A DNA stretch of 64,000 nt from Micromonospora parathelypteridis. Lineage in GTDB: Bacteria > Actinomycetota > Actinomycetes > Mycobacteriales > Micromonosporaceae. The notes beneath the pieces are model-generated. The model ran no database searches, was not told the DNA's origin, and worked only from the letters and a program-made list of their open reading frames with translations. Both the position numbers and the translations under genes were made by a program. The DNA is taken from assembly GCF_014201145.1 (NCBI RefSeq), contig NZ_JACHDP010000001.1:2418001-2482000 (forward strand), in the 5' to 3' direction. Below, one piece after another: positions 29,415 through 39,670 of this stretch; the first letter of the stretch is position 1, and each line of letters opens with the position of its first letter.

Positions 29415-30068
29415 TCAGCCGCCGTACGACCGCAGTGCGTCGATGGCCCGGGTGGTGACGTCCTCCACCGGGCCGGTGGCGTCGATCCCGACCAGCTTGC
29501 CCTGAGCGCCGTAGTAGTCGACCAGGGGCGCGGTCTTCTCGCTGTACTCACGAAGCCGGGTGGCGATCGTCTCCGGCTTGTCGTCGTCGCGCTGGAACAG
29601 CTCGGCGCCGCACCGGTCGCAGATGCCCGGCCGGGTGGTGGCGTCGAACTCGACGTGCCAGATCTTGCCGCAGCCCCGGCAGGTACGCCGACCGGAGAGC
29701 CGCCGGATCACCTCGTCGTCGTCGACGACCAACTCCAGAACCAGATCCAGGGCGGTGCCCAGATCGGCGAGGAGCTTGTCCAGAGCGGCAGCCTGCGGAG
29801 TGGTCCGCGGGAAGCCGTCGAGCAGAAAGCCCTCGCTGGCGTCGGGCTCGGCCAGCCGGTCCCGGACCATGTTGATGGTGACCTCGTCCGGAACCAGCTC
29901 GCCTGCGTCCATGTACCGCTTCGCCTCGATACCGAGCGGCGTGCCCTGGGTGACGTTCGAGCGGAAGATGTCTCCGGTCGAAATCTTGGGCACCGACAGG
30001 TGCGCGGCGACGAATTCCGCCTGCGTGCCCTTACCCGCGCCCGGCGGGCCAACCAGAACGAGTCTCAT
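29415..30068 (-). CDS. adk: Adenylate kinase (zinc-lid form)
   Basis: Adk interconverts ATP + AMP and two ADP. The 217-residue protein has P-loop [10 protein letters not shown], the AMP-site block [11 protein letters not shown] and FLLDGFPRT, and a long LID carrying four cysteines (Cys130, 133, 150, 153) that bind zinc. This is the Gram-positive-type structural zinc lid. Its ATG directly abuts the secY stop (no spacer), so it is coupled to secY. Confidence 0.98.
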   Translation of the reverse strand: MRLVLVGPPGAGKGTQAEFVAAHLSVPKISTGDIFRSNVTQGTPLGIEAKRYMDAGELVPDEVTINMVRDRLAEPDASEGFLLDGFPRTTPQAAALDKLLADLGTALDLVLELVVDDDEVIRRLSGRRTCRGCGKIWHVEFDATTRPGICDRCGAELFQRDDDKPETIATRLREYSEKTAPLVDYYGAQGKLVGIDATGPVEDVTTRAIDALRSYGG

Positions 30069-31397
30069 CTACCGCAGGAACCCTTCGTAGTTCCGCTGCA
30101 TGAGTTGGCTCTCGATCTGCTTCACGGTCTCCAGACCGACGCCGACCATGATGAGCACAGCGGTGCCACCGAACGGGAAGTTCTGGTACTGCTGGTTGTC
30201 CAGCCAGATGAAGAAGAAGTTCGGCAGGATCGAGATGACGCCGAGGTAGAGCGCGCCCGGCAGGGTGATCCGGCTGAGGATGAAGTCCAGGTAGTCGGCC
30301 GTCGGCTTGCCCGGGCGGATGCCCGGCACGAACCCGCCGTACTTCTTCATGTTGTCCGCGACCTCGGTCGGGTTGAACGTGATCGAGACGTAGAAGTACG
30401 TGAAGAAGATGATCAGCAGGAAGTAGACCGAGATGTAGATCGGGCTGTCCGGTGCCACCAGGTTGTTCTGGATCCACGCCTGGACCTTGCCCGGGTCGTT
30501 CTGGTCGAAGAACTGCAGGGCCAACTGCGGCAGGTAGAGCAGCGACGAGCCGAAGATGACCGGGATCACACCCGCCTGGTTGACCTTCAGCGGGATGTAG
30601 GTCGAGGTGCCGCCGTACATCCGCCGGCCGATCATCCGCTTGGCGTACTGCACCGGGATCCGGCGCTGCGCCTGCTCGATGAAGGTGACCGCGGTGATGA
30701 CCACCAGGACCAGCGCGATGACCAGGGCGAACATGTCCCAGCCCTTGCTGGTCTTGATCTGCCAGCCCTCGCTGGGCAGCCGGGCCGCGATCGAGGTGAA
30801 GATCAGGACGGACATGCCGTTGCCGACGCCGCGGTCGGTGATCAGCTCACCGAGCCACATGACCATGCCGGTGCCGGCGGTCATGGTGATCACCAGGATG
30901 GCCAGGGTCAGCCAGTCCGGGATGCCGGTGCCGGTCGGGATGATCGGGAACTGGTCGCAGCGGTTCTGGAACAGCTGCCCCGATCGGGCCAGCGCCACGA
31001 ACGCCGAGGCCTGCAGCACACCGAGACCGAGGGTCAGGTAGCGGGTGTACTGCGTGATCTTCGCCTGGCCGGCCTGGCCCTCCTTGCGGAGCTGCTCCAA
31101 GCGCGGGATCACGACGGTCAGCAGCTGCAGGATGATCGACGCGGTGATGTAGGGCATGATGCCCAGCGCGAAGACCGAGAGCTGTAGCAGCGCTCCGCCG
31201 GAGAAGAGGTTGAGCAGGTTCAACGGCCCCGTCGAGTCACCCGAAATGGTGTCGAGGCACTTCTGCACGTTGCCGTACGAGACGCCCGGGCTGGGGAGCG
31301 TTGCACCCAGCCGGTAGACCGCGATGATGCCTACTGTGAACAGCAGCTTCTTGCGCAGGTCAGGCGTACGGAACGCACTGAGAAAGGCGGACAGCAA
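30069..31397 (-). CDS. secY: Preprotein translocase subunit SecY
   Basis: SecY is the channel of the Sec translocon. The 442-residue protein has ten TM segments, the plug-helix region after helix 1, and family blocks such as IMPYITASIILQLLTVVIPR, RGVGNGMSVLIF and GGTSTYIPLKVNQAGVIPVIF. The start is a TTG at 31397: AGGAGG stands 6 nt before it, no suitable ATG or GTG exists nearby, and LLSAFLSAFRTPDLRKKLL is the normal N-terminus. It is preceded by a long spacer with its own hairpin and a possible promoter, and followed without gap by adk. Confidence 0.96.
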   Translation of the reverse strand: MLSAFLSAFRTPDLRKKLLFTVGIIAVYRLGATLPSPGVSYGNVQKCLDTISGDSTGPLNLLNLFSGGALLQLSVFALGIMPYITASIILQLLTVVIPRLEQLRKEGQAGQAKITQYTRYLTLGLGVLQASAFVALARSGQLFQNRCDQFPIIPTGTGIPDWLTLAILVITMTAGTGMVMWLGELITDRGVGNGMSVLIFTSIAARLPSEGWQIKTSKGWDMFALVIALVLVVITAVTFIEQAQRRIPVQYAKRMIGRRMYGGTSTYIPLKVNQAGVIPVIFGSSLLYLPQLALQFFDQNDPGKVQAWIQNNLVAPDSPIYISVYFLLIIFFTYFYVSITFNPTEVADNMKKYGGFVPGIRPGKPTADYLDFILSRITLPGALYLGVISILPNFFFIWLDNQQYQNFPFGGTAVLIMVGVGLETVKQIESQLMQRNYEGFLR

Positions 31398-31489
31398 CTT
31401 CTTCCTCCTGCGCGAGGCGGGCCGCCGGTGAACCCTGGCGGGTGGGGGTGGATCACGGGCGAGCGCCCGCAATCCATGGCTGGGATGGG

Positions 31490-31495
31490 ACTCTA
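31490..31495 (-). promoter_or_regulatory. Possible secY promoter (-10 TAGAGT)
   Basis: On the minus strand TAGAGT (31495-31490) lies about 95 nt before the secY TTG, with CTGCCC 18 bp further upstream as a weak -35. It lies downstream of the rplO terminator hairpin, which would explain separate expression of secY-adk. Hexamer evidence is only partial. Confidence 0.4.
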
Positions 31496-31577
31496 ACAGC
31501 CCCACGCCGGTCCGGGCAGATGCGCCCGACTACATAAATCGAATCCGATATTACCGGGCGCAATGGGCCCAGGTAGA

Positions 31578-31620
31578 CCATGGCGCCCGCCAGTTGCTCA
31601 CAACTGGACGGGCGCCATGG
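31578..31620 (-). terminator. Terminator hairpin after rplO
   Basis: A 12-bp outer stem CCATGGCGCCCG/CGGGCGCCATGG (31578-31589 with 31609-31620) is continued by an inner 7-bp stem CCAGTTG/CAACTGG with one bulged A and the loop CTCA. It begins 10 nt after the rplO stop on the minus strand. Confidence 0.8.
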
Positions 31621-31630
31621 GTGGTACGCC

Positions 31631-32074
31631 TTACAGCTCGGTGGCAGAGCCACCGGCGGCGGCGATCTTCTCCTTGGCCGACGCACTGAACGCGTGCGCA
31701 GACACCTGGAGCGCGACTCCGCCGAGGTCCCCGGTGCCGAGGACCTTGACCGGGTGGCCCTTGCGGACCGCGCCGGACTCGACGAGCTCCAGCGGGCCGA
31801 CCTCGCCGCCGTTCGGGAACAGCTCAGCGAGTCGGTCCAGGTTGACAACCTGGAAGACCACCTTGAACTTGTTCTTGAAGCCCTTCATCTTCGGCAGGCG
31901 CATGTGGATAGGCATCTGCCCACCCTCGAACGCAGCCGAGATGTTCTTACGGGCCTTGGAACCCTTGGTACCGCGACCAGCGGTCTTGCCCTTGGAACCT
32001 TCACCACGACCCACGCGGGTCTTCGCGGTCTTGGAACCGGGCGCCGGGCGCAGGTGATGCACCTTGATCGTCAT
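31631..32074 (-). CDS. rplO: 50S ribosomal protein L15
   Basis: L15 is a late assembly protein of the 50S subunit. The 147 residues begin [20 protein letters not shown], followed by the glycine-rich [20 protein letters not shown] and the [15 protein letters not shown] block. It ends with AAGGSATEL. The start directly follows rpmD (1-nt overlap). After it a strong hairpin separates the r-protein genes from secY. Confidence 0.98.
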   Translation of the reverse strand: MTIKVHHLRPAPGSKTAKTRVGRGEGSKGKTAGRGTKGSKARKNISAAFEGGQMPIHMRLPKMKGFKNKFKVVFQVVNLDRLAELFPNGGEVGPLELVESGAVRKGHPVKVLGTGDLGGVALQVSAHAFSASAKEKIAAAGGSATEL

Positions 32075-32256
32075 TACTCGACCTCCTCGACCTTCACGAG
32101 GTGGTTCACAGTGAAGATCATGCCGCGGATCTCGGGCCGGTCCTCCTTGACCACCACGTCGTTGATCCGCTTGAGACCGAGCGAACGCAGCGAATCACGC
32201 TGGTTCTGCTTGGTCCCGATGACGGACCGGACCTGGGTGACCTTCAGACGTGCCAT
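32074..32256 (-). CDS. rpmD: 50S ribosomal protein L30
   Basis: This is a 60-residue protein, [20 protein letters not shown] followed by [20 protein letters not shown], with the family's pattern of a beta strand and two helices. It overlaps its neighbours rpsE and rplO by one base on each side, showing tight coupling in the spc operon. Confidence 0.97.
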   Translation of the reverse strand: MARLKVTQVRSVIGTKQNQRDSLRSLGLKRINDVVVKEDRPEIRGMIFTVNHLVKVEEVE

Positions 32257-32870
32257 CAGTGCGCCACCCCCGCACGCGACGCCAGCATGGCGGCCGGCGC
32301 GACGTCCTCCACCGGCAGGCCACGACGCGCCGCGACCTGCTCGGGGGACTCAAGCCCCTTCAGGGCCGCCACGGTGGCGTGCACGATGTTGATCGGGTTC
32401 GACGAGCCGAGGCTCTTGGAGAGCACGTCGTGGATCCCGGCGCACTCCAGCACGGCGCGCACCGGACCACCGGCGATGACACCCGTACCGGCCGAGGCCG
32501 GCTTGAGCAGCACGACGCCAGCGGCGTCCTCACCCGTCACCGGGTGCGGGATCGACTGACCGATCCGCGGGACCTTGAAGAAGTGCTTCTTGGCCTCCTC
32601 GACACCCTTGGCGATGGCCGCGGGCACCTCCTTGGCCTTTCCGTAGCCCACGCCGACCGTGCCGTCGCCGTCGCCCACGATCACCAGGGCGGTGAAGCTG
32701 AAGCGACGACCACCCTTCACGACCTTGGCGACGCGGTTGATCGCGACGACCCGCTCGAGGTGCGGGGTCTTCTCGACGGGCGCGTTTCCGCGGCCGCCCT
32801 CACGGCGGTTGTCGCGGCGACCACCCTCGTTGCCACCGGACCCGCCGCCACGGCGCTGTTGACCTGGCAT
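32256..32870 (-). CDS. rpsE: 30S ribosomal protein S5
   Basis: S5 is involved in 30S fidelity and mRNA unwinding. The 204-residue protein has an extra Gly/Arg/Asn-rich N-terminus (about 35 residues, [20 protein letters not shown]). The S5 RNA-binding domain ([20 protein letters not shown]) and C-terminal domain ([20 protein letters not shown]) follow. Such Gly/Arg-rich N-terminal extensions are usual in actinobacteria. It lies between rplR and rpmD in the spc operon. Confidence 0.98.
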   Translation of the reverse strand: MPGQQRRGGGSGGNEGGRRDNRREGGRGNAPVEKTPHLERVVAINRVAKVVKGGRRFSFTALVIVGDGDGTVGVGYGKAKEVPAAIAKGVEEAKKHFFKVPRIGQSIPHPVTGEDAAGVVLLKPASAGTGVIAGGPVRAVLECAGIHDVLSKSLGSSNPINIVHATVAALKGLESPEQVAARRGLPVEDVAPAAMLASRAGVAH

Positions 32871-32903
32871 CAGCAGCCTTCCTTATCTCTCGTGACGGGG
32901 TTG

Positions 32904-33293
32904 TTAGAACTCGAGCCCGGCTTCGCGGGCGGCATCGGCAAGCGCGGCGACTCGCCCCGCGTACCGGTTGCCACCGCGGTCGAAGACGACCTTGGAGACG
33001 CCGGCGGCCTTGGCCCGCTCGGCGAGCAGCGCGCCCACCTTGCCAGCCAGGACGCTCTTGTCGCCCTCCGCACCGCGCAGCGAGGCGTCCAGGGTCGACG
33101 CCGACGCCAGGGTGTGACCCTTGGTGTCGTCGACGATCTGGGCGACCATGTGCCGCAGCGAACGGGTGACGACCAGGCGCGGACGCTCGGCCGTACCACT
33201 GACGTTCTTGCGGACGCGGAAGTGCCGACGCGCACGCCCAACGGCGCGCTTGGCGGCGACGCCGCGGCGGCGCTTGAGCAGCGTGGCGCTCAC
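32904..33293 (-). CDS. rplR: 50S ribosomal protein L18
   Basis: L18 binds 5S rRNA. The 129-residue protein starts with GTG ([20 protein letters not shown]) overlapping the rplF stop. It contains the family core [20 protein letters not shown] and [20 protein letters not shown], and ends REAGLEF. It is followed after 33 nt by rpsE. Confidence 0.98.
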   Translation of the reverse strand: MSATLLKRRRGVAAKRAVGRARRHFRVRKNVSGTAERPRLVVTRSLRHMVAQIVDDTKGHTLASASTLDASLRGAEGDKSVLAGKVGALLAERAKAAGVSKVVFDRGGNRYAGRVAALADAAREAGLEF

Positions 33294-33832
33294 TTCTTAC
33301 CTGCCTTTCCAGCCTTGCGGCGGATGACCTCGCCCTGGTACTTCACGCCCTTGCCCTTGTAGGGCTCCGGCGGACGGATCTTCCGGATGTTGGCGGCGAC
33401 CTCACCGACCTGCTGCTTGTCGATGCCAGCCACGTGGAACAGGGTCGGCCGCTCCACCGTGAAGGTGATGCCCGCCGGGGCGGGGACGATCACCGGGTGC
33501 GAGAACCCGAGCGCGAACTCGAGGTCCGAACCCTTGGCGGTGACCCGGTAACCGGTGCCGGCGATCTCCAGGCTCTTGCGGTAGCCCTCGGTGACCCCGA
33601 CGATCATGTTGGCAACCAGCGTACGGCTCAGGCCGTGGAGCTCCTTGGCCTTGCGCTCGTCGTTCGGCCGGTTGACGCTCAGCTGCCCATCCTCGGCCCG
33701 CTCGACCGTGATCGGCTCGGCGAGGGTGTGCTCCAGCTGGCCCTTGGGGCCCTTGACCTTGACGGTCTGCCCGTCGATCGTGATATCGACGCCGGCTGGT
33801 ACCGGGATCGACTTACGTCCAATTCGCGACAT
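33290..33832 (-). CDS. rplF: 50S ribosomal protein L6
   Basis: L6 lies near the factor-binding site of the 50S subunit. The 180-residue protein starts [20 protein letters not shown] (ATG at 33832). The upstream in-frame extension is not family sequence. The C-terminal signature [20 protein letters not shown] is intact. Its stop overlaps the rplR start (GTGA). Confidence 0.98.
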   Translation of the reverse strand: MSRIGRKSIPVPAGVDITIDGQTVKVKGPKGQLEHTLAEPITVERAEDGQLSVNRPNDERKAKELHGLSRTLVANMIVGVTEGYRKSLEIAGTGYRVTAKGSDLEFALGFSHPVIVPAPAGITFTVERPTLFHVAGIDKQQVGEVAANIRKIRPPEPYKGKGVKYQGEVIRRKAGKAGKK

Positions 33833-33848
33833 TTCTACCTGTCTCCCG

Positions 33849-34256
33849 TTACCAGACGAAGGCGAGGACTTCCCCGCCAACACTCCGCTTGCGGGCCTGC
33901 CGGTCGGTCAGCAGTCCCTGGGACGTCGAAATGATCGCCACGCCCAGCCCACCGAGCACCCGGGGGAGCCCGTCCGACTTGGCGTACACCCGGAGACCGG
34001 GCTTGGACACGCGCTTGATGCCGGCCAGGCTCCGCTCGCGGTTCTGGCCGTACTTCAGCTCGACGACCAGTCGCTTGCCGACGGCGCCCTCCTCGGGCTC
34101 CTCGACCGACCAGGTGGCGATGTAACCCTCGGCCTTCAGGACCTCGGCGATGTTCGCCTTGATCTTGGAGTAGGGCATCTTCACCTGATCGTGGTACGCC
34201 TGGTTGGCGTTACGCAGACGCGTGAGCATGTCTGCGATCGGGTCGGTCATCGTCAT
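33849..34256 (-). CDS. rpsH: 30S ribosomal protein S8
   Basis: S8 is a primary 16S rRNA binder and, in E. coli, the translational repressor of the spc operon. The 135-residue protein begins [20 protein letters not shown]. Two in-frame ATGs (34256 and 34250) are both possible; the outer is taken. It ends with the family signature [20 protein letters not shown] and LAFVW. Confidence 0.97.
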   Translation of the reverse strand: MTMTDPIADMLTRLRNANQAYHDQVKMPYSKIKANIAEVLKAEGYIATWSVEEPEEGAVGKRLVVELKYGQNRERSLAGIKRVSKPGLRVYAKSDGLPRVLGGLGVAIISTSQGLLTDRQARKRSVGGEVLAFVW

Positions 34257-34372
34257 GGATTTCGTCAGCCTTTCTCGCCGGGGTTCCCGGGGCATCAGCC
34301 CCGGGCCTACGGCGAAGAGCAATACCTAATCGGTGCAGGAGTTCCCGGCCGACGGCCGGGACGCGGTCGCCC

Positions 34373-34558
34373 TTACCAGGAAGCCTTGGACACGCCCGGC
34401 AGCTCACCGCGGTGGGCCATCTCCCGGATGCAGACCCGGCAGAGCCCGAACTTGCGGTAGACCGCCTTCGGACGCCCGCACCGCTGGCAGCGGGTGTACG
34501 CGCGAACCGAGAACTTCGGCTTCGCGGCCGCCTTGATGATCAGCGCCTTCTTGGCCAT
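34373..34558 (-). CDS. rpsN: 30S ribosomal protein S14, type Z
   Basis: This is the short zinc-binding form of S14 (61 residues) in the 30S head. Zinc ligands are Cys24, Cys27, Cys40 and Cys43 (TRCQRCGR and GLCRVC). The start [16 protein letters not shown] and end GVSKASW are typical. It sits between rplE and rpsH. Any zinc-independent paralogue would be elsewhere in the genome. Confidence 0.98.
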   Translation of the reverse strand: MAKKALIIKAAAKPKFSVRAYTRCQRCGRPKAVYRKFGLCRVCIREMAHRGELPGVSKASW

Positions 34559-34559
34559 C

Positions 34560-35126
34560 TCAGTTCTCCTTGAACGGGAAGCCCAGGAGCTTGAGCAGCG
34601 CCCGGCCCTCGTCGTCGGTCGTGGCGGTCGTGACCACCGTGATGTCCATGCCCCGCTGGCGATCGATCCGGTCCTGGTCGATCTCGTGGAACACCGACTG
34701 CTCGGTCAGACCGAACGTGTAGTTGCCGTGCCCGTCCAGCTTGCGCCCGTCCAGACCGCGGAAGTCGCGGATACGCGGCAGCGAGATGGACAGCAGCCGG
34801 TCCAGGAACTCCCACATCCGGTCGCCACGAAGGGTGACCTTCGCGCCGATCGGCATGCCCTCGCGGAGCTTGAACTGCGCGATGGACTTGGTCGCCCGCC
34901 GCACCTGCGGCTTCTGGCCGGTGATCGTGGCGAGGTCGCGGACCGCGCCGTCGATCAGCTTGGCGTCGCGAGCAGCCTCGCCGACACCCATGTTGACGAC
35001 GATCTTGACCAGCCGCGGCACCTGCATAGGGTTGCCGTAGCTGCGCTGCTCGCGCAGCTGGGCCACGATCTCGTTGCGGTACCGCTCCTTGAGGCGCGGC
35101 AGGGTCTTTTCGGTAGCCGTGGTCAT
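34560..35126 (-). CDS. rplE: 50S ribosomal protein L5
   Basis: L5 binds 5S rRNA and contacts P-site tRNA. It is 188 residues from the ATG at 35126 ([20 protein letters not shown]). A GTG at 35129 overlapping the rplX stop is an alternative, but AAGGA is then only 3 nt away against 6 nt for the ATG. Core blocks [20 protein letters not shown] and SQ/EF-type MEFL-like [20 protein letters not shown] are present. Confidence 0.97.
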   Translation of the reverse strand: MTTATEKTLPRLKERYRNEIVAQLREQRSYGNPMQVPRLVKIVVNMGVGEAARDAKLIDGAVRDLATITGQKPQVRRATKSIAQFKLREGMPIGAKVTLRGDRMWEFLDRLLSISLPRIRDFRGLDGRKLDGHGNYTFGLTEQSVFHEIDQDRIDRQRGMDITVVTTATTDDEGRALLKLLGFPFKEN

Positions 35127-35446
35127 CACAGGTCCTTACCGGTGCTACGCGCGATGCGGACCTTCTGGCCGTTGTCGTCGATCCGGTAACCGACGCGGGT
35201 CGGCTTGCCGTCGGAGTCCAGGACCTGCACGTTCGAGACGTGGATCGGGGCCTCCTGGGTGACGATGCCGCCGGTCTTGGCGCCACGCTGGGTGGTGCTG
35301 ATGCGGGTGTGCTTCTTGACCCGGTTCACGCCCTCGACCAGGACCTTGTCCTGCCGCGGGAAGGCCTGGATGACCTTACCCTTGGCACCCTTGTCCTTGC
35401 CGGCGATGACGACGACCGTGTCGCCCTTCTTGACCTTCACGGTCAC
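35126..35446 (-). CDS. rplX: 50S ribosomal protein L24
   Basis: L24 is an assembly initiator with a KOW motif. The 106 residues begin [20 protein letters not shown] (GTG start) followed by [20 protein letters not shown]. The start overlaps the rplN stop by 4 nt, and the end overlaps the start region of rplE. Confidence 0.98.
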   Translation of the reverse strand: MTVKVKKGDTVVVIAGKDKGAKGKVIQAFPRQDKVLVEGVNRVKKHTRISTTQRGAKTGGIVTQEAPIHVSNVQVLDSDGKPTRVGYRIDDNGQKVRIARSTGKDL

Positions 35447-35811
35447 AACACCTCCGGCGCGAGGGAAATAATCTTCATGAACCGCTTGTCCCGCAGCTCA
35501 CGGCCCACCGGGCCGAAGATGCGAGTTCCACGCGGGTCCCCGCCGTCCTTGATGATGACGGCGGCGTTCTCGTCGAAGCGGATGTACGAGCCGTCCGGCC
35601 GACGCCTCTCCTTGGCCGTGCGAACGACGACCGCCTTGACGACGTCGCCCTTCTTCACACCGGCACCCGGGATCGCGTCCTTGACCGTGGCCACGATGAC
35701 GTCGCCGATGCTCGCGTAGCGCCGACCCGAGCCACCGAGAACCCGGATGCACAGGATCTCCCGAGCACCCGTGTTGTCGGCGACGCGCAGTCGCGACTCC
35801 TGCTGAATCAC
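35443..35811 (-). CDS. rplN: 50S ribosomal protein L14
   Basis: L14 is at the 30S/50S interface. The 122 residues begin [20 protein letters not shown] (GTG start) and contain [20 protein letters not shown]. The end is the typical [12 protein letters not shown]. It is the first gene of the spc operon here. A 101-bp spacer with a hairpin separates it from rpsQ, the last gene of the S10 operon. Confidence 0.98.
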   Translation of the reverse strand: MIQQESRLRVADNTGAREILCIRVLGGSGRRYASIGDVIVATVKDAIPGAGVKKGDVVKAVVVRTAKERRRPDGSYIRFDENAAVIIKDGGDPRGTRIFGPVGRELRDKRFMKIISLAPEVL

Positions 35812-35835
35812 GTCTATCTCCTATGTCTGCCGGTT

Positions 35836-35863
35836 CTCCGGCCGCCGTAGCGGCCGGCCGGAG
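35836..35863 (-). terminator. Hairpin in the rpsQ-rplN gap
   Basis: CTCCGGCCG (35836-35844) pairs with CGGCCGGAG (35855-35863), and an inner CCG/CGG closes around TAG with one bulged base. It lies at the S10/spc operon boundary on the minus strand, without a U-tract. Confidence 0.55.
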
Positions 35864-35912
35864 CCTGGCGGAACCTACGCCCGACGCAACGCCGGGCGAG
35901 CTCGAGCCTTCG

Positions 35913-36191
35913 CTACTTGGCCTTTTCCAGGATCTCCACGATCCGCCAACGCTTGGTGGCGCTCAGCGGCCGGGTCTCCATGATGAGAACCCGGTCACCG
36001 GTGCCAGCGGCGTTCTGCTCGTCGTGCACCTTCAGCTTGGCGGTACGGCGCATGATCTTGCCGTACAGCGCGTGCCGAACCCGGTCCTCGACCTCGACCA
36101 CGACGGTCTTGTCCATCTTGTCGCTGATCACCAGGCCCTCACGGACCTTGCGGCGAGACCGCGCGGCGGCGGTTGCGGTGTCTTCGGTCAT
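35913..36191 (-). CDS. rpsQ: 30S ribosomal protein S17
   Basis: S17 is an OB-fold primary rRNA binder. The 92 residues start [20 protein letters not shown] and contain [38 protein letters not shown] and [17 protein letters not shown]. Its ATG overlaps the rpmC stop. It is the last gene of the S10 operon. Confidence 0.98.
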   Translation of the reverse strand: MTEDTATAAARSRRKVREGLVISDKMDKTVVVEVEDRVRHALYGKIMRRTAKLKVHDEQNAAGTGDRVLIMETRPLSATKRWRIVEILEKAK

Positions 36192-36424
36192 GATGCAGTC
36201 ACCTCAGTCGGCGCGGCCGAGAGCCCCAGCTCGCGCTCACGCATGATCGTGTAGATCCGGGCGATCTCCCGACGGATGACCTGCAACCGCCGGTTGTTGT
36301 CCAGCTGCCCGGTTGCGGCCTGCACGCGGAGGTTGAACAGCTCCGCCTTGGCCTCCCGCAGCTTCGTGACCAGCTCCTCCTCGGAGAGCTCACGCAGCTC
36401 GGTCGCCTTAACGCCCGCTGCCAT
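36188..36424 (-). CDS. rpmC: 50S ribosomal protein L29
   Basis: L29 sits at the peptide exit site and helps bind trigger factor and SRP. The 78-residue helical hairpin contains [40 protein letters not shown] and [19 protein letters not shown]. Overlaps of 1-4 nt with rplP and rpsQ indicate coupling. Confidence 0.98.
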   Translation of the reverse strand: MAAGVKATELRELSEEELVTKLREAKAELFNLRVQAATGQLDNNRRLQVIRREIARIYTIMRERELGLSAAPTEVTAS

Positions 36425-36849
36425 CAGGATTCACCCACTTCGCGCGTAACAATGCGGCACTTCATCGGGAGCTTGTGGATCGCGCGACGCATGGCCTCTC
36501 GCGCAATCTGCTCGTTGGGGAAGGACATCTCGAAGAGAACCCGCCCCGGCTTGACGTTGGCGACCCACCACTCGGGCGAACCCTTACCGGAACCCATCCG
36601 GGTCTCGGCAGGCTTCTTGGTGAGGGCCTGGTCCGGGAAGATCGTGATCCAGACCTTGCCACCACGCTTGATGTGGCGAGTCATCGCGATACGCGCCGAC
36701 TCGATCTGCCGGTTGGTCACGTACGCCGGCTCGAGAGCCTGGATCCCGAACTCGCCGAACACCACCCGGTTACCACCCTTGGACGCGCCACTGCGGTCCG
36801 GGTGGTGCGGCTTGCGGAAGCCCTTCGGGGGCTTGCGCGGCATCAGCAT
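36424..36849 (-). CDS. rplP: 50S ribosomal protein L16
   Basis: L16 organises the A-site region of the 50S subunit. It has 141 residues, [20 protein letters not shown], with the family blocks [20 protein letters not shown] and [27 protein letters not shown] lies 8 nt before the ATG at 36849. A second ATG at 36843 would remove the usual ML start and is not preferred. Confidence 0.98.
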
Positions 36850-36852
36850 CTG

Positions 36853-37722
36853 TCAGCCCTCCTGCTGCGTTTCTGCCGGAGCAGCCGCGGCCGCGACAGC
36901 TGCGCTGTCGACCGGCTCGCCGCTCGGCGTCTCGGCCTGCTGCGCGATGGTGGTCGCAGCAGCCCGGCCGGCCTCGGTGCCACCGGCCGTGGTGCCGGAC
37001 GAACCCGACCGGCCACGGCGCGGACGCTCGGGACGGTCGCCGCGCTCACCACGACGCGGGCGGGACGGACCGGCCTCGGCCGGAGCCTCCCGGCCCGGGA
37101 CGGCGTCGCCCTTGTAGATCCAGACCTTCACACCGATCCGGCCGAACGTGGTACGGGCCTCGAAGAAGCCGTACTCGATGTTGGCCCGCAGCGTGTGCAG
37201 CGGAACCCGGCCCTCACGGTAGAACTCGGTCCGGCTCATCTCGGCGCCGCCGAGGCGACCCGAGACCTGAACCCGAATGCCCTTGCAGACCGGGTTCTTC
37301 ATCGCCGACTGCATGGCCTTGCGCATCGCCCGACGGAAGCTGACCCGGCTGGACAGCTGCTCGGCTACGCCCTGCGCAACCAGCTGAGCGTCCGACTCGG
37401 GGTTCTTCACCTCGATGATGTTCAGCTGAACCTGCTTGCCGGTGAGCTTCTCGAGCTCGCCGCGGATCCGGTCGGCCTCCGCACCCTTACGGCCGATGAC
37501 GATGCCCGGCCGGGCGGTGTGGATGTCGACCCGGACCCGGTCGCGGGTGCGCTCGATGTCGACCTTGGAGATCCCGGCACGCTCGAGGCCCTTGGACATC
37601 ATGCGGCGGATCTTGACATCCTCGCCGATGTAGTCCTTGTAGAGCTTGTCCGCGAACCAACGGGACTTCCAGTCGGTCGAGATGCCGAGCCGGAACCCAG
37701 TGGGGTGAACCTTCTGACCCAT
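36853..37722 (-). CDS. rpsC: 30S ribosomal protein S3 with a long C-terminal extension
   Basis: S3 forms part of the mRNA entry tunnel. Residues 1-210 are canonical ([22 protein letters not shown] domain [20 protein letters not shown], and [13 protein letters not shown]). A tail of about 75 residues then starts with an Arg/Pro/Gly-rich part ([20 protein letters not shown]) and ends Ala/Glu/Gln-rich. At 289 residues it is longer than the usual 210-280; such tails are common in actinobacteria. It shares one base with the rplV stop. Confidence 0.98.
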   Translation of the reverse strand: MGQKVHPTGFRLGISTDWKSRWFADKLYKDYIGEDVKIRRMMSKGLERAGISKVDIERTRDRVRVDIHTARPGIVIGRKGAEADRIRGELEKLTGKQVQLNIIEVKNPESDAQLVAQGVAEQLSSRVSFRRAMRKAMQSAMKNPVCKGIRVQVSGRLGGAEMSRTEFYREGRVPLHTLRANIEYGFFEARTTFGRIGVKVWIYKGDAVPGREAPAEAGPSRPRRGERGDRPERPRRGRSGSSGTTAGGTEAGRAAATTIAQQAETPSGEPVDSAAVAAAAAPAETQQEG

Positions 37723-38180
37723 TACTCGGCGTCCTCCGTCTTGCTCTGCGCTTCGGCCGGTGCGGCCTCCGTGGCCGGGGCGGCCTTCTTCGCCGCGGCC
37801 TTCCTCGGCGTTGCCGGCGCGACCGCTTCGACCGCCACCGTGATGTGGCAGGTGCGCTTGCGGATCCGGTACGCCCGACCCTGCGCCCGCGGCTGGAACC
37901 GCTTCATCGTCGGGCCCTCGTCCACGAACGCCTCGCTGACGAGCAACGCGTCGGGGTCCAGCCGCTCGTTGTTCTCCGCGTTGGCGATCGCGCTAGCGAG
38001 CACCTTGTACACCTGCTCGCTCGCAGCCTGCGGCGCGAACTGCAGCACCGTGAGCGCCTCCTTCGCGGGCAGGCCGCGGACGAGGTTGACCACCCGGCGC
38101 GCCTTCATCGGCGAGATGCGCACGTGCCGCGCAACCGCCCGCGCGCCCGGAAGCACCGGAGCGTCGCCCTTTCCTGGCAT
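37722..38180 (-). CDS. rplV: 50S ribosomal protein L22 with a C-terminal extension
   Basis: L22 lines the exit tunnel. The 152 residues start [20 protein letters not shown] and contain [40 protein letters not shown] and [20 protein letters not shown]. An extra Ala/Glu/Lys-rich tail of about 35 residues follows. It lies between rpsS and rpsC in the S10 operon. Confidence 0.98.
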   Translation of the reverse strand: MPGKGDAPVLPGARAVARHVRISPMKARRVVNLVRGLPAKEALTVLQFAPQAASEQVYKVLASAIANAENNERLDPDALLVSEAFVDEGPTMKRFQPRAQGRAYRIRKRTCHITVAVEAVAPATPRKAAAKKAAPATEAAPAEAQSKTEDAE

Positions 38181-38221
38181 CGCTGTAACCCCTTGTTCCC
38201 TCTATCCGTATGCCCGCGGCG

Positions 38222-38503
38222 TCAGCGCCGACGGCTCTTCCGGTCGTCCTTCTCGTGACCCTTGAAAGTGCGGGTCAGCGCGAACTCGCCGAGCTTGTGC
38301 CCGACCATCGCCTCGGTCACGAACACCGGGACGTGCTTGCGTCCGTCGTGCACGGCGATCGTGTGCCCCAGCATCTCGGGGATGATCGTCGAGCGCCGCG
38401 ACCAGGTCTTGATCACGTTCTTCGAGCCCTTGTCGTTCTGCACTTCCACCTTCTTGAGCAGGTGGTCGTCTACGAACGGGCCCTTCTTCAGGCTGCGAGG
38501 CAT
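38222..38503 (-). CDS. rpsS: 30S ribosomal protein S19
   Basis: S19 is in the 30S head with S13. It has 93 residues, [20 protein letters not shown], with the family signature [38 protein letters not shown] and the basic end KDDRKSRRR. It lies 12 nt after rplB. Confidence 0.98.
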   Translation of the reverse strand: MPRSLKKGPFVDDHLLKKVEVQNDKGSKNVIKTWSRRSTIIPEMLGHTIAVHDGRKHVPVFVTEAMVGHKLGEFALTRTFKGHEKDDRKSRRR

Positions 38504-38515
38504 GTCTTATCTCCC

Positions 38516-39355
38516 TCAGCCGCGCTTACGCGTGGCGTAGCGGCGGCGGACGATCAGCCGGTCACTCGGCTGGCCCTTACGGCGGGTGCGGCCCTCGGGC
38601 TTACCCTGCGGGTTGACCGGGTGGCGACCACCGGAGGTCTTACCCTCACCACCACCGTGCGGGTGGTCGACCGGGTTCATGGCGACACCACGGACGGTCG
38701 GGCGCTTGCCCTTCCACCGCATACGGCCGGCCTTACCCCAGTTGATGTTCGACTGGTCGGCGTTGCCGATCTCGCCGACGCTGGCGCGGCAGCGAACATC
38801 CACACGCCGGATCTCGCCGGACGGCATACGCAGGGTCGCGTACGCGCCCTCGCGGCCGAGCAGCTGGATGCCGACGCCGGCGGAACGGGCCAGCTTGGCC
38901 CCGCCACCCGGACGCAGCTCCACGTTGTGGATCGTGGTACCGACCGGGATGTTGCGCAGCGGCAGGTTGTTACCCGGCTTGATGTCGGCGCCCGGGCCGG
39001 ACTCGACGCGGTCGCCCTGCTTCAGGTCCTTCGGCGCGATGATGTACCGCTTCTCGCCGTCGGCGTAGTGCAGCAGCGCGATGCGCGCCGTGCGGTTCGG
39101 GTCGTACTCGATGTGAGCGACCTTCGCCGGCACGCCGTCCTTGTCGACCCGCTTGAAGTCGATCAGACGGTACTGACGCTTGTGACCGCCACCGTGGTGC
39201 CGCGTGGTGATCCGGCCGTGGGCGTTACGCCCGCCCTTCTTCGGCAGCGGAACCAGCAGCGACTTCTCCGGCGTGGACCGGGTGATCTCGGCGAAGTCAG
39301 CGACACTCGAGCCACGTCGGCCCGGCGTCGTCGGCTTGTACTTACGGATAGCCAT
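38516..39355 (-). CDS. rplB: 50S ribosomal protein L2
   Basis: L2 is near the peptidyl-transferase centre and bridges the subunits. The 279 residues begin [20 protein letters not shown] and include [20 protein letters not shown] and the essential histidine-containing signature [20 protein letters not shown]. Order and spacing (12 nt from rplW, 12 nt to rpsS) are standard for the S10 operon. Confidence 0.98.
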   Translation of the reverse strand: MAIRKYKPTTPGRRGSSVADFAEITRSTPEKSLLVPLPKKGGRNAHGRITTRHHGGGHKRQYRLIDFKRVDKDGVPAKVAHIEYDPNRTARIALLHYADGEKRYIIAPKDLKQGDRVESGPGADIKPGNNLPLRNIPVGTTIHNVELRPGGGAKLARSAGVGIQLLGREGAYATLRMPSGEIRRVDVRCRASVGEIGNADQSNINWGKAGRMRWKGKRPTVRGVAMNPVDHPHGGGEGKTSGGRHPVNPQGKPEGRTRRKGQPSDRLIVRRRYATRKRG

Positions 39356-39367
39356 TGTCTACACCCC

Positions 39368-39670
39368 TCAGCTGACCGGGCCGCCGAAGGCCTCGATGCG
39401 GTCACCGTCAGCCAGCTTCACGATCGCCCGCTTGGTCGCCTTGCGCTGACCGAAACCGGTCTTGGTGCGCTTGCGCTTGCCCTGGCGGTTGAGCGTGTTG
39501 ACCGTCAGGACGCGGACGTTGAAGATCTGCTGGATAGCGATCTTGATCTCGGTCTTGTTCGCGTCCGGGTGCACCAGGAAGGTGTACCAGTTCCGGTTCA
39601 GCTCGCTGTAGCTCTTCTCCGAGACGACCGGCGCCACGATGATGTCGCGCGGGTCGGCGATCGTGCTCAC
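39368..39670 (-). CDS. rplW: 50S ribosomal protein L23
   Basis: L23 is the docking site for trigger factor and SRP at the tunnel exit. It has 100 residues with GTG start, [20 protein letters not shown], and the core [40 protein letters not shown] and [18 protein letters not shown]. It overlaps the rplD stop by 4 nt. Confidence 0.98.
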   Translation of the reverse strand: MSTIADPRDIIVAPVVSEKSYSELNRNWYTFLVHPDANKTEIKIAIQQIFNVRVLTVNTLNRQGKRKRTKTGFGQRKATKRAIVKLADGDRIEAFGGPVS